A DNA stretch of 62,065 bases from Cylindrodendrum hubeiense (Eukaryota; Ascomycota; Sordariomycetes; Hypocreales; Nectriaceae): positions 1 to 62,065 of the forward strand of contig JAANBB010000234.1 of NCBI GenBank assembly GCA_014621425.1, written 5' to 3'. The notes beneath the pieces are model-generated. The model saw only the letters and a program-made list of their open reading frames with translations. It ran no database searches and was not told where the DNA came from. Positions 12,343 through 24,600 of the stretch are shown one piece after another. How positions within the stretch are numbered: the first letter of the stretch is position 1; each line of letters starts with the position of its first letter. The position numbers and the translations under genes were made by a program.

Positions 12343-14207
12343 TTACCACATCTCCCAGATATTAGCCGGAATGACGGTTCTCATAATTGACCAATGACCC
12401 GTAGCACTCTTCTGATGCATCTTGGTTACCTTGGCGGTGTTGTTCTTTGTGAGAATGCTCTTGTCATCGCCCTCGAGCCACACAGAAGCGGGGATTTCGT
12501 GCTGCGGCACCAGGAAAACATGACGCGAACGGCTCTCATGGTAGTCTTTACGAACCGGTTGGCGGAAAGTCAGATCCCCAGCAGTCTTCTGGCAGAAGAT
12601 GACCATGTTGATGAAATCACTTCCCCACGCCTCGACAGTGGATTCAACCCGGGGGGCCTCACGGTAGACGCGGCAGGAGGGGAAGACCTTCGTGATAGTT
12701 CGGATAATCATCTTCGGAGTGGGGGCACCGAAGTCACCGGCATAGTTCTAGACAAGAGTTAGTGTCGAATATCATTTGGGCATATGATCCATGAACATGT
12801 ACTTACAATGGCAATGGAACCATCGTCCTTCAGCAGGGCGTTCAGGTTCTGAAAAAATTCGAGCGTGAAGAGGTCAGCCGGCTCTGCGCCGCCAGTAAAG
12901 ACATCATGGACGATGTAGTCAAACTTGGTAGTCGATTCATTGGCCAACTGGGCAGTGTAGCTGACGGCGTCCGCAATAACAGGGGGGTTGTTTTCACGAA
13001 GGTCAAAGTGTTTAGCAGCAAACTCGTGCACCACTGGGTCAATTTCGACAACAGTTGTGTTGATGCCATGGGTGACGAAAGAGGAGGGCGTAGTTCCGAT
13101 ACCAAGACCGCTGTATCATCAATGTTAGCAAACGTAGCTCTCCAGGCACCCGCGAAGCACTTACATAACAAGGGCGCTAGCGTCACTGTCCTCAATCGGA
13201 ACCTCTCTCTCGATGAGCCGGATAGCCTCAAGCATAACGAAAACGCCGTAAATAGGCTCCGAGATGATTGGTCCCTTATATCGTACCCACTCGCCTCCAA
13301 GAAGACTGTGGTCGGCACGCAGAACTCTGACTCCCTTGTCAAGGTCCTCCAGGACGGAGATGTAGCCAGTTAGGGACTCCTGGCGGTCCAGCAGGATCCA
13401 TTTCTCAGCCATCAAAGTGCTGTTAAGCGAGTTTGTGGCCATGGGGGTCATGACATGGGTGTTGAGCACAGCCGTGTGCAGTAGGGCAGGGATAGCCAGC
13501 ACGAGATACTTTGACGGGGCGAGGACAGAATAAGTCGCCGCCAGCAGCAATTGCAGCCCGATGCGAGTCAGCACAAATGTCTTTCCAATGACGGCTTGAA
13601 GTTGCGAACCAACGACTCGCTCCGCCAACTTGAAGAATCCCCAGGAGCCGATGCCTGGTGCGGCGTCTGCCACGAATTGCGGCAACGCGCCCAACTCGGC
13701 GCGCTCAAGATAATCAGCCACGCACGCCGCCGACACGGCCGCCAGAGGAAACAGAGTCAATGCCTCAATGGCAAAGGGGCCCCACCATGAACCGAGCTTC
13801 TCGCTGTACGGGCCCAGGAGGAACTGCACAACGGGGAAGTGCAGCGCCACGAGCGGCAGAAGCAGCTCGGTGGAGAAGGGCAGCATGCGGCTCAGGAACA
13901 GGTTGCCAGCCCAGCCGACGAAGCAGCCGGCCATGATGACGGGACCATGCGGGATGCCCGCGGGAATGGAGCCGAAGACGGGCGAGAGGGCCAGCTGGGA
14001 GGCGTTGGAGGCGGCGCCGAGGAGAGCCAGCACGACGGCAGTCTTGAGGAAGAGGGACGCTTGTCCCAGGGCGCTCTTGCTCCAACTGTCATCCTTGGCC
14101 TTGGCTGCGAGGTTCTTGAGCTCCTTTTCGAAGCGCTGAGGCGACTGGCTGTCCGGCGCATCGGTCGCCTTGGGCGATGCCGAAGCGGACTTCTTCTTGG
14201 GGGCCAT
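12343..14207 (-). CDS. Membrane-anchored spermidine/spermine synthase-like (aminopropyltransferase-fold) protein
   Basis: Three exons, 13165-14207, 12807-13110 and 12343-12747 (introns 54 and 59 bp), give 583 aa. After a basic, Lys-rich N-terminus (MAPKKKSASASPK) come several hydrophobic helices over about residues 50-260. The C-terminal half is a class I methyltransferase-type fold. It has motif I VIGLGIGTTPSSF (347-359), the acidic ribose-binding residue in TTVVEIDP (D372), and a KFDYIVHDVFTGG strand and loop (D417 in the catalytic-Asp position). These match the spermidine synthase superfamily. Fungal cytosolic spermidine synthases are about 290-340 aa and lack the membrane region, so this is a different branch, resembling bacterial and fungal TM-spermidine-synthase fusions. 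Whether it transfers aminopropyl groups is unknown. Confidence 0.85.
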
Positions 14208-15165
14208 GATAGCTTCTGATGTAACCGCCCAAGAATTGCGGTTGAAAATATGTACAAGGTAGGAAAGAAGAATGCAAGAACTAAACAGAAAAAGGATGTA
14301 GAAGACAGATTAAGAATGGCACGACGTCTTCAAATGGCCCGCACCTGAAGCTCCGTTGATTTTGTACGTGTTTCAGTGTGGATGTCGACGCGACATTGCT
14401 CCGAGGGCATACGTGGAGCTAGAGCCTCCTTGCCAGACTCAGGGATAGCATCTCGTGGCTAGTGCTGTGGCTTACACCCTCCGAAACCCAGCGCATGGGC
14501 CCCAAAACGGCCCCAACTGCAACGGAAGTTTACCACTGGCCTTAATTTCGCACCAATCTGATCATGCTCTCACAAAGCTTGGCTTCAGTCGGCTGTTCGA
14601 CTTCCGCACCTCTTCCTGGACGCTGCATTGACTAAACAAGGATGGCTTACTTTAAGAGTTAAATTGTGACTCTATCTTGACGTCGTTACTCAAAGGGCTG
14701 AAGCTGTTAAGCTTTCGGGCCCCTGACCAAGTCAACCATGTAGTTAACCCGGCCGCAGCCATGGGCCCATCTATATATCCACGATCATGGTCCTGGGCAC
14801 TGGGCACTGCTCTCGACCAACCCTGGAACCTACCTGTCTATTTACCGACCATCCGACTCTCTTCAGCCTACGGACCTCCACTTCCACTCATGATCCCTAC
14901 CCTCCCTACCCTCCCTTTCCAAGAAGCCAGATCTCCTCTTGCCGAACCATTGCTCAGCATGCGATCATCACGTGGCGTCCCTCATGCCCCTCTCCCCGTC
15001 CCTCCACACTCAACCCAACCCACTCACCTCAACTCCGTATCCAACGGCCCATCCCGGCCACGCCATTCCGTGTTCTGCTGACTGCTATCTCCTAAAGTAA
15101 AGCTTGAAGCGCATTTGCCCAAGGCCTACCCACTATCTAGTTCCAACTCCCGGACATCATTTTCC

Positions 15166-15222
15166 CTTCCCGGCGGGAAGAGTTGACTGTTCAACTCCGG
15201 GACCGGGAACAGCTCCCGGTCC
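15166..15222. repeat. Cluster of three short perfect inverted repeats
   Basis: Three palindromes lie nearly end to end: CTTCCCG-g-CGGGAAG (15166-15180), AGTTGA-ctgt-TCAACT (15181-15196), and GGACCGGGA-acagc-TCCCGGTCC (15200-15222). Several contain CGG/CCG triplets of the kind bound by Zn2Cys6 dimers. They lie about 1 kb upstream of the aminopropyltransferase-like start. Confidence 0.7.
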
Positions 15223-15869
15223 GGCGTCAGCTTCCGCTGTGAGGGGTCGACACTTAGCATGATGGACACGGGAGGTGGCACGAGGGATCATCTCAGAGGT
15301 ATAGAGCGATACTTTGTAGGCTTGTGGGGATATTAAAAAAAGTCAGAGATAACTGGATGAATACGTAGTATTACGTAGGTTGGCTGTCGTGAAGGAATCC
15401 CGGCGTTCCGGATCGGCTACCATGGCCAAGCCCATCATCTGGACTACCCATCCCAGTCTGCGCGCTATTTTACACAGTAGTCTTGATGGATTGCACAGAG
15501 CCGCACCGCACCGCCTCAACCTCACTGCATCTTGTTTTCCTACCTTCGTAGCGAATAGTTTGACCAACAAGCCGAAGCTGCGTCCTTACCTACCAAACTC
15601 AAGAGAGGGCAAATCTCGATCAAACACCGTTCTCGTAGCCTCACTAACAGATAACACGCCTGTGCCCTTGTGCTCTCCTACCAAAATATAAACTTTTTAC
15701 AAGGCCAAAACTCCACAGCCATGATAGCTAGTGGCTCCGCTCTGGGCATGTTGGCTCCGAGGCCGAAAGTGTGTGCAGTTGGCGTTAGTTGGCCACGCGA
15801 GGTGTGGATTGGCACGTGCTAGTGGGTTGGGGGAGAGGCTGCTTCGCGTCTCCCTGGAACAACTTTCAT

Positions 15870-17050
15870 AGCCTTGTACTATTCGCCAAGATGCCTGGAC
15901 TTAGGCCAGTATATTAATACTCTGTCTTGTTGTTTCATTGACTATCCTGGAAATTATGAATTCGTGTTCCGGGACTATCAGTGTAATTCTCTGTTAGTCT
16001 TTCACGAAAAAAATATTGCCAGCTCGTTCTGGCAAGCCACTGGCCTAACAACATGTATTTGGACGCAGTTCCATCAACAAGATTTGCCCAATTGATGAAT
16101 TTGAACAAGAACTGAAACACCCAAGAATGATACGACAATAGCCAGAAACTAATACCCTGCGTCACGTCGTTGCTGACTGTAGCATTGGTCACATAAGTGT
16201 TGGTTAATTATGGAAGTTTTGATGACGACAACGGCGATCATGCTCTTTCAGTCTCATGCCTGGCAAAATGCAGGTTCATGGGATCGTTAGCAAGGGCACC
16301 GAGGGTCGTATTGCTGTCAGCATGCCCCCTAGTCACGTCTTCTTTCAGGGATATCTCGCCAAAGATGGCCGCAGGCTATCAAAATCCTAATTGTTACCTA
16401 GAAATTAATCTAGCAACATTGTTAGAAGAAAAATCCTGCTCTATCAACGTTGACAACAAAGATTCCTTAACAATCTGAACGAGGTGGTTAAATTCCCGTC
16501 ATAGAGGGCACACTATGACCACAACGAGGTGAATATCCTATCGACAAGAGCTGCGAGATCACGGCCTCGATTGATTAGAAGCTATCCATTCCTACACCCA
16601 TTGAGCTTGGCTTTGAGCGTACCCACACTGTCGATGGTGAATATATAGGACATGAATTTTGAATGTCTGTCGAATTTGAGATCGCTAACGGTTTTTTTTT
16701 TTTTGGAACGAGGCGTTCAACAATATGCTGAAGGACAGTCGCAAGATTATAGAGAAACAAATAAACTTCGTCTAGGACGCAGCCTTACAACGGATTCAAC
16801 CAAAGTCTGCCAATTAACCCATCACCTGCATCACAGAGGACCGATTTAAGATAGCATCAAGTTTAAAAATCCAATCGCTTTGTCTATAGCATGTTGAAGC
16901 CTCTTGAAAACATGGCAAATACCACATTGCCACCATCATGGCAGTGATACCATCTTCGTTTCATCGATTCTTCGACATAGTCTCATAACAATCTAAGCAT
17001 CATAAACCCATCCTTCATAGTCGAAATACCCTGAATCCCAGATCATGTCC
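15870..17050. other. AT-rich block, possible RIP-degraded relic
   Basis: Base composition drops clearly below that of the flanking DNA, with many TTAATT/ATTAAT runs and a poly-T tract at about 16691-16704. Reading frames are broken by stops in all phases. I could not recognise a transposon protein or terminal repeat in it. Confidence 0.45.
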
Positions 17051-17396
17051 CATCATTCCCAGTCCCATGCATCCTCTCCTGTTGAAAACTCGAAATGCCT
17101 CGGGGCCCTCCCCCAGGGGGGCGCAGCCGAGAAGGTATCAATCATCTTCAAAACCACTTCGAAACCGGTACAAACAAAGACGAGTCCAAAAATATGACAA
17201 CAAACATGTCCAAACAACTCCTCTGCCGTGCCATAACGCAATGCAGCAACAACGACAGAACGCCTTGAATAATGCATGCCGTAGCCAAGTCTTTTGAATC
17301 CCAAAACATCCCAGATATCGGGGTCGCGGTCACCAATGACCACCACTCCTTCGGCATTGCCTCGCTTCTCTCTCCTGCTCTATCTCTTTCCCCTCA

Positions 17397-19895
17397 TCAC
17401 ATCTGCAGGGGATCATCTTCCATATCATCATCATCATCACTACTGTAGTCGTCCCCGCTGTGCGGAGTGTGCATCTCGCTGACATCGGCGCTGGCGAGGT
17501 TACTCAAGCTATCAAGGATTCCGCCTCCGCTAAAGGTCGGCGGTGCCGAGGCGGATAGGTCAGCGAGACTCCCGTTTCGGCTCATGGATGGCTTCTCAGG
17601 AAGCTGCTTGAGCAAACCCGTTGAGATGTCGAGCATCGTCATGGCAAACTCGGTGAGGCCCCTACCCTCGCCAGGTTTTGAGCTCACTGAGAGCGTCCAG
17701 CGGTACTCTCCGAGACGTCGTCGGTACCAATCGGCCTCCTCGCGTCCCGGTGACGTAGCCCAGAGCAGAGAGCCAAAAGTGCCGATGAGAGCAAAGTTGG
17801 TTTTTGATGCAAAGTACCAGAAGGACCGGAGATGGTTGGGGGTGAGGCGGTTGACAAAGTCCATAGCGGAAATTAGACGAGCCTTTGCAGCGCTGCGACA
17901 GATGTGCTGCACGTAAGGATCAACCGCTGCTGAGGCCGAGGCTAGAGATCTGATGATGCGTCTGTGTAGTGTGATTTCCGCCGCGAAATAAGCCAGGTGC
18001 AAGTATCCAATGCTGGAAAGCCGGCTGGCTGTAGGGTTGCTGGACGAGTACGACGAATCCAACCGGATCAACTGAGGCAGACCTCCGTACCATTCTTTGA
18101 GTTTTAGCTGGATGGGCTTCGCCAGCGACAGAACGAGCTGGGTGCCCTGTGGGCCCGCATTTGTGACCGTCTGCATTGCCTGCAGAGTGTAGAAGGTGTC
18201 GAGGATTTCCGATAGAATCTCCGAGAGCTGGACCACCCGCGTGAACAGCATTCGCCCTCTCTCAATATCCAACTTTTCATCGGGATCGTTCTCGTCCCAT
18301 TCAACATCAGGGAAGTCGTTGGATGTGAGGGCCTGGACCCCCCAGTTTGAGGCAAAAATGTGTGACGGCCGTCCGTGAACAAGGGCGCCCCATTTGTCCT
18401 GCATATAAAGAGCCCATGCCAGCCGCTTTCTTAGACCCTTTTCCCACGGTGGTATTTTCCAATGTGAGCAGTCCAGATGTAATCCAAGCTCGTGCCCTAG
18501 TGCTACGAGTTGGGCCGTCGGTGCCCACTGATCGCCCTCGGGCCGCTGAGACAACAGCAGACCCGCCTGGATGGTGGACAGCTTCGGTCGGAAGCAGGCT
18601 TCTTCCAGAGTGGTGCGTACGATGGTCTCGAGTTCTCTGACATTGGGGCGGGGTAGTTGAGCGAGCTCCTCGCTTTGATCCCACCAATTGATGGCGAGTA
18701 TATAGACTGCGGCGAGAAGGGGCGGGGAGAATTCTCGGTAGGAGCGCTCGTATTTTTCTAGGAAGACGTGCTTCTGGATGATGGGGAAGCCGGGGTGGAT
18801 GACGCGGAAGTAGATGTCGATGAGCTTGCGGCCGTGGGGCGCCACGATGGACTCGACGTGGTCGGCATCCTGCGTCACATGCTCGTGCCCCGGGGTGCTG
18901 TGGTCGGGGAGCATCAAGAAGGTGTCGTGATCGCTCACCTTGCGGAGGGTGCCCCGGGACAGCAGGCTTTCGTCGTGCGGATCGAAGGGGGAGAGGTTGA
19001 TGAGGGAGGGCTCGAAGTCTGTGGTGGGACCGATGTACTGGCTGAAACGGTCGTCCTGAAGTCCCAGCGTCCGCTTGAGCATGGTCGGACCGCCAACATT
19101 GGCCATCTCCTCCAGGAAGGAACTGCTAGCGGCGGTGCTCGAAAGACTAGAGTTGTGGTTTCTTCGCCTGGATGCGAGACCCGGGGAGCTGTAGGAGACC
19201 AATCATATGTCAGACAGGAGGCTCGGAGGCAAGGGGATATGCATGGCAGGGTCTGAGGGAGGCGGAGATTTTCAGGCGTAGTGTAGTGGGATTGGGAGAG
19301 GGAAGCGCGGCGGGAGAGACAGAAGCGCGGGAGAAGAGGCGCGAGCACGGGCAGATGAGGTGTGGGTGTTGGTGGGGAGCTACACGTTGGGCAGGTGGGC
19401 AGGTGGACGGACGAGGAGACGGCAATGCAATAAGCAGGCTGACCCGCGTGGGGAAGCAGTCTCGGCAGCATGGGGATGCCATGGGGATTGCGAGGATTGC
19501 GATAACACGGGAAGGGATGGGGTGGATGGATCGACTGACCTTCTCTTGCCGATAACGTCGTCGGAGGCTGCATCGCCATGAAGCTTCCTTTTGCGGGACT
19601 GTGGGCTGTACACGAGGGAGCACTCGGAGCCGGTGACTTGGCACGGCATGCAGCCATCCTCGTCGTCGCCTATGACGCAGTTGGCACGCGAGTACCGGCA
19701 GGCGAGACAGGGCGGGACGGGCGAGCCGTTGAACGAGGCCGGTTCAGTCGAGGCCGAGCTGGTGGCCGGCAGGCTTCCTTGGCTCATCTCGAGCCTATGG
19801 AAGCTGTCCTGGCGATAAGCGGCGGGCTCGAGCCGGGGCGGCTTGGGCGCAATCGCGATGGGCGCGGTCCGCTGTAACGACGAGGCCTGTGACAT
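17397..19895 (-). CDS. tamA: TamA/DAL81-like Zn2Cys6 transcriptional (co)activator
   Basis: Two exons, 19540-19895 and 17397-19188, with an unusually long 351 bp intron, give 715 aa. A zinc cluster near the N-terminus has Cys at 63, 66, 73, 82, 85 and 92 (C-X2-C-X6-C-X8-C-X2-C-X6-C). The first loop (RYSRAN) is poor in the lysines that usually contact DNA. A basic SPQSRKRKL follows and may be nuclear-import sequence. The large middle homology region (Fungal_trans) runs from about 215 to 560, with landmarks HPGFPIIQKHVF, LLAAVYILAINWWD, SQRPEGDQWAPTAQLVALG and WALYMQDKWGALVHGRP. The tail is acidic (DDYSSDDDDDMEDD). The whole pattern matches the TamA/Dal81 family as I know it, nitrogen-catabolism activators whose zinc cluster is reported to be dispensable in yeast and Aspergillus. 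Family call strong, orthology likely. Confidence 0.8.
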
Positions 19896-21198
19896 GATGG
19901 CGGAGGGGGGTGAGGCGGGATGCAGCAGGGCAGGAAATCCAATGCCAGGGCAGCGGTGCGGGCTTGTGTGGAGGGTTTGGTGGAGGGTGCAGTCAAGCGT
20001 CGAGGTGTGCGTTTGCCGTCAGGGCCTCTCAGGGACGGGCGCGGGACGAGCAAGACGCCCGTTGCCCGAGGATGAACGGGCGCGGAGATGCTTGAGCCGC
20101 AACGGGCCTCCCCGTGAGCCTGCGCGTGTGCGGGCAGGCGTGTGGTCAGGTATGCGTTGGCTGACGATAAACTCGGGTGGTTCGTGATAACGATGACTGA
20201 CAGCCCCACGGGGGCGGTGACAGTGACGCAATGTGCCTGAGCTACGACCAGTGAGCAGCGAGTAGCCGGCCAACGATAGCTAATACAGCTACGTTATGCA
20301 AATCAGTTGAGCGCGTGGGCAATCGGCCGGTGACTTTGGCACGGCGACGCAATGGTTGGTGCGAGATAACAATCTGGGGAAGCGGAGAGGGATGGGATGG
20401 GACGGGGGATGCTGTATGCGAAGGAGGGAGAATAAAAAGATAAGAGAAGAGTGTGTAAGTAAGTACAAGGTAAGTGTAAGTGGTCGATGAGCGTGTGCGA
20501 TGGTGGGCGGCCACGGGTGGGATCCGAGCGGCCGGGATGCTAAGGTAGGGAAGCTTGGATGGCGGGCGCAGATGGGCGCCGATGGGGACCGTCGTCAGAC
20601 GGGAGACCGGGGGGGTTAGCTGATAAGGCGGGCAAGCGGGGAGCCACTATTAAGACGGGGATTGTGTCCGTTTTAGTGGTTGAGTGGTTGTCAAACAAAA
20701 AGGTATTTGTACGAAGTATGTAATATGAGCGCCGCAGCCCTCTCAGATCTCCGATAGCGACGTGCCGGCCGAGGTAGCGCAGCGTTGCGTTGCACTGCGA
20801 GCGCGCTGTGATGACAGAACAGAACTGATGACTGCCACCCGACACTACCTGCCTGTGATGTGAAGCGGGATGCCGGTGATAAAGCGACGCAGCCGGAGTG
20901 GGTGAACTGTGGTTCGGTGCGCCCGCCGAGTCTGATGCTGCCTTTCTTCTGTTGCTGTTGTGGCTGTTGTGTGTGCTGTGTGCTGCTTCCGGTCCGTTTC
21001 TCTCGAGGGGAGGGGGGTGTAAAACACAAAATGGTGTGCGATTGTCAAGAGAGAGGGGCCCGAAAAAAAGGATGGAGTCTGTGGCCCTGCGCCTGGGGCC
21101 TTGGGGACTGGGGGAACCGGGGTTGGATTTGGGTTTGAATGCAGTGCAGTGCAGTGTAGTTTGATCGTCTGCTTGGCTGCCGTCTTGATTTGATACAC

Positions 21199-21229
21199 AA
21201 GGCAAGACAAGGCAAGGCAAGGCAAGGCA
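21199..21229. repeat. GGCAA pentamer microsatellite
   Basis: Consecutive AAGGCAAG-type units (ggcaagacaaggcaaggcaa…), about six copies with one variant. Confidence 0.8.
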
Positions 21230-21560
21230 GGATAGGTAGGTAAGGTACGTATGATTTGACGACCGTCTTCCTCTCTGGATCCCTCTGGAGAGGGGAGGGG
21301 CGGGCGGCGGAACAGGAGGGGTGAGTATCGATAGAGACTCCGGCAGGAGATCTTGCTTTCAGGTAATGATGGAGACAAGGACCAGATAAGCTAGACCTAT
21401 CGGCGTCATTGGAAAACGGGTGCTGGGCTAAAAACTCTCTAGATCGCCCGCGAGTGTGCCACGACGTCGCTGGCTTGATGGCGTGTAAGCAGGGCCGAGG
21501 CCGTATGTCCTCGGTCCCAGGACGGCGCAGAGATGAATCAGGCCGCGCGAGACAGAGCAG

Positions 21561-21660
21561 CCAAAAAAAAGAGGAAGCGGGAAAGAGGGGGAAAAAGAAG
21601 ACAGAGAAAGAGAAAAAGAAAAAAGGCCGAGTCGAGGGAAACGAAGACGTAAAAGAAAAG
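21561..21660. repeat. Purine-rich tract (poly-GA), pyrimidine tract on the minus strand
   Basis: About 100 bp that is almost all A and G on the plus strand, including an A8 run. On the minus strand, the sense of the tamA-like gene, it is a CT-rich tract of the kind common in fungal promoters and leaders. Confidence 0.7.
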
Positions 21661-24600
21661 CGACAGATCCCAAGGACTCAATGTCTGGACCAAAAAAGTG
21701 AAAGGATCGGGAACGAGACATGACAGACATGTGAGTAAGGGTACTTGGGCTGCCACGCAGAATGCCGCTGTGGCAGAGGTACCCCGGAGGGTCTCCAGGT
21801 CCAAGTTCAAGCCCAGGCGCAAGCCAACCCACCCCAAACGGAGCAGGGTCCAATGGGGGGAGGATTGGGGTGTGGATGGGAATGGGATCGGGAATGGGGA
21901 ACTACGTACTCTTTCGTTCCCAGAACGGGACATGAGGACGAGAGTCATGGACATGGGACGGGATATCCACCCCGGCCTTGGGTTTGCCCAGTCATTGCGT
22001 GGCAGATGTCGATGCTTGTGTTTCCTCCGCCTCTCACCGCACGCCCATATTGCACGTCCCGCTTGTCATTGTAGACCAGCCCTCGGGTCTCGGGCTGCTG
22101 GGGGCTTATTGGAGCCCTGGGTGCGCTGCCTGCATGTCCCCCATCAAACTTCTTGTTCCGCGCACTTCTCCCGAGCTGGTTTCGACCCAACCCTTGGCAG
22201 GTTGCGCGGAGCCAGCCGACGAGACGGAGAAATGCGAATCAGTTAGTTAGTTGGTGGGTAACTCGGCTCCTTGGCTGTGGTCATAGAAAGGCCCGGCAGC
22301 GAAAGTCAAACCAAGCGCAAAATGGCCCCGCCACATGGCAGAAGGGAAGTCGGGGCGTCGGCAAGTCAGCAAACCGTAATGTGTTAGTCGACGTTGGACG
22401 CAAGCAATAGAAACCCGATAATCCAGGGTCCCTCGCATGGTGCTGCCGTTCTCCCCGGCCTCGCCAGCGAGGACCCCTAGCTCCTCGCCCAATCTCCGAA
22501 TAAAACAGCCGGTGTGGTGTCCGGGGCAAAGGGGATAAAGGGAGCGTCGATAGAGGGGCTGTCGTCAGCCGTCTGTCCACCCATTATCCGGATATCAACC
22601 ATCCAGATGGGGAATATGGGGAAACGGATCCCCCAGGATGGGACGAGGCCAGCGTAAGAGCATTTTCCCCGGCGGTGGCGGCGGCGACGGCCAAACGGCG
22701 TCATACCGCATCGCGTCGCGTCGCTTCACCCATCGTTCAGGCCCCAATGGCTCAGTGAGCTGCGGATCCGGCGGCCAGGTCCCAGCGAGTATGCGAGTGT
22801 GAGTCGCCCCGAGCCGAGCATAAAAGAAGGTTGGTAGATAGGCAAGGCCAGGCAAAGGCGGGCCCAGTATCGAGCGAGCTCAAGGGCCCAGCAAAAAACA
22901 GAAGGCGTCAGGTCGCGAGACGGGGACGTTGCAAGCAAGCAGCGACCTTATCTCTGAGCAGAAGCGCGGAGGTGATAGAAATACATAATGGTAAAAGATA
23001 ATCACTACACAGAAAATCAAAAAGAGGACCAACACAAAAACCTCGCGCCTCATCCAGAGCCACAGAACCACTGTAACTCGTCCACCTCAAACCCAACCCC
23101 TCCCTCCAACTTCCCCAAACTTGCGGCTTCCAGGTCGTCGTGACATGAACTTGCCGCGAAGAAGCTCACAGTTCATGGGTATGCAGTACCTCGACTTGCC
23201 CGTCCGGCGCTCCTTTGCCCAAGGCGCAGGCAGGCGCCGATTACCAAATAGAAAAGCCATCGAGGCCATCTCTTCCCTCATTCTGCATGGTCCGGCAGTT
23301 GCTCTAACGTAATGGCTCGTCCGGGGGGGGGGGAGGGCCCGGAGTCATCTTATGGGGGCCCGGGGCTTCTGGCCCGCCCTGCACGGCCAAGAGCCTGCAG
23401 CACAGCGCAGTGTTTTACCGCTGCACACCCAGTGTTACAGCCTTTTGTCTAGGACAGCACAGTACGGATGCCCCAAGTGCGTTACCGAGGTGGCCTAGAG
23501 CAAGCCTGTGAGGTGCTTGCCGCACGGTCCACCCCAGCACGAGGCGGCTAAAATAACCTTTGCCAGGGCGCTGACACCGGGCGACGCCAGGCATTTGGAG
23601 GCTGCCTTCAACCGGAAGTCAGAACCACAAAATCTTGTACGTGCTCTCCTGTACGAAATCTGCGCTGCGCAACGGACTGCACATGAGAGAGGAACCACGG
23701 CGCACCGCACTGGGGAACTGCAACTCACCGAGAAGAAAAAAAAAGCCTCCACCAACCCGGCGCCGGCAGTGTAGGTAATGATTACCTACGCGATGTACGA
23801 AGTCCGAGATCTAATCTACGTGGCTTCGCTATCTCCATCCCCCATCTTTCAGACAGTCGCCGATGACAGACCGACGTGGTAAAGAAACCGAGAAACCAGA
23901 CCATCCCAGCAGAGGCAGCTCAGAAGCAACCCAACCCAACCCAGGACCCAGCAGAGCACCGACCGTGTCTCCATTCCCCCATCTTGGCCCCTAGTCCTCG
24001 TTCCTGGTTCCTAGCGATACCCCGTCTTTTGCCCTGTCGCGCACTGATAGACACTCTCCCATCTGCTGACATTCATCTTCTTTGACACCACGATCGCTCT
24101 CGCCTTCCATCCCCGTCAGTCCGGAGCCGCCCACCGCTCTCGGCATCGCCCCGGCCCCTTTCCCTCCGAGATGGGCCCCGGCCACGACTCGACGCCTCCC
24201 ACAAGCCCCGACATGCTCCGATGCCGCCGCCCAGCGTGGGCGACTCGCTAACCAGCTCATCTATTACCATCAACTAATTCCCGGTCGGGCAGGAGGCCAG
24301 CTCCTCAATCCTTCTTGTCGTGTCATACATCGATAAGAGACATTTGTGTGATGCAACGCAATGAGTAACCTTTTGACCTTCTCTTACCCAACCCCCCCTT
24401 GGATACACAGGCCGAGAGCAGACCGGCCAGTCTCACCGCACAACAGTCCATTATTATCAACCGCTTCAAAGCCCTCTGGCGCGCCACACTCCCTCAACCA
24501 AATACCCTGTCTGTGATTGGATCTGCAACCGGCTCCATCTTTTCGAAGAGGCTGCCACTGGACAGCATCTGTGATCCGAATACGTCCCTTGTCCCTGACG

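Larger units (their letters stand above)
14208..17396. other. Intergenic, 3.2 kb; includes a palindrome cluster and an AT-rich block
   Basis: The part next to 14207 is the promoter of the aminopropyltransferase-like gene; the far end is the 3' flank of the tamA-like gene. Short frames here carry no recognisable domain. Two sub-features are listed separately: three adjacent inverted repeats at 15166-15222 and an AT-rich block from about 15870 to 17050. Confidence 0.6.

Noticed and set aside
20160..21390. Several GATAA(G) motifs upstream of the tamA-like gene as AreA sites
   Set aside because: HGATAR is expected about once per 340 bp on both strands; the number seen is not above chance.
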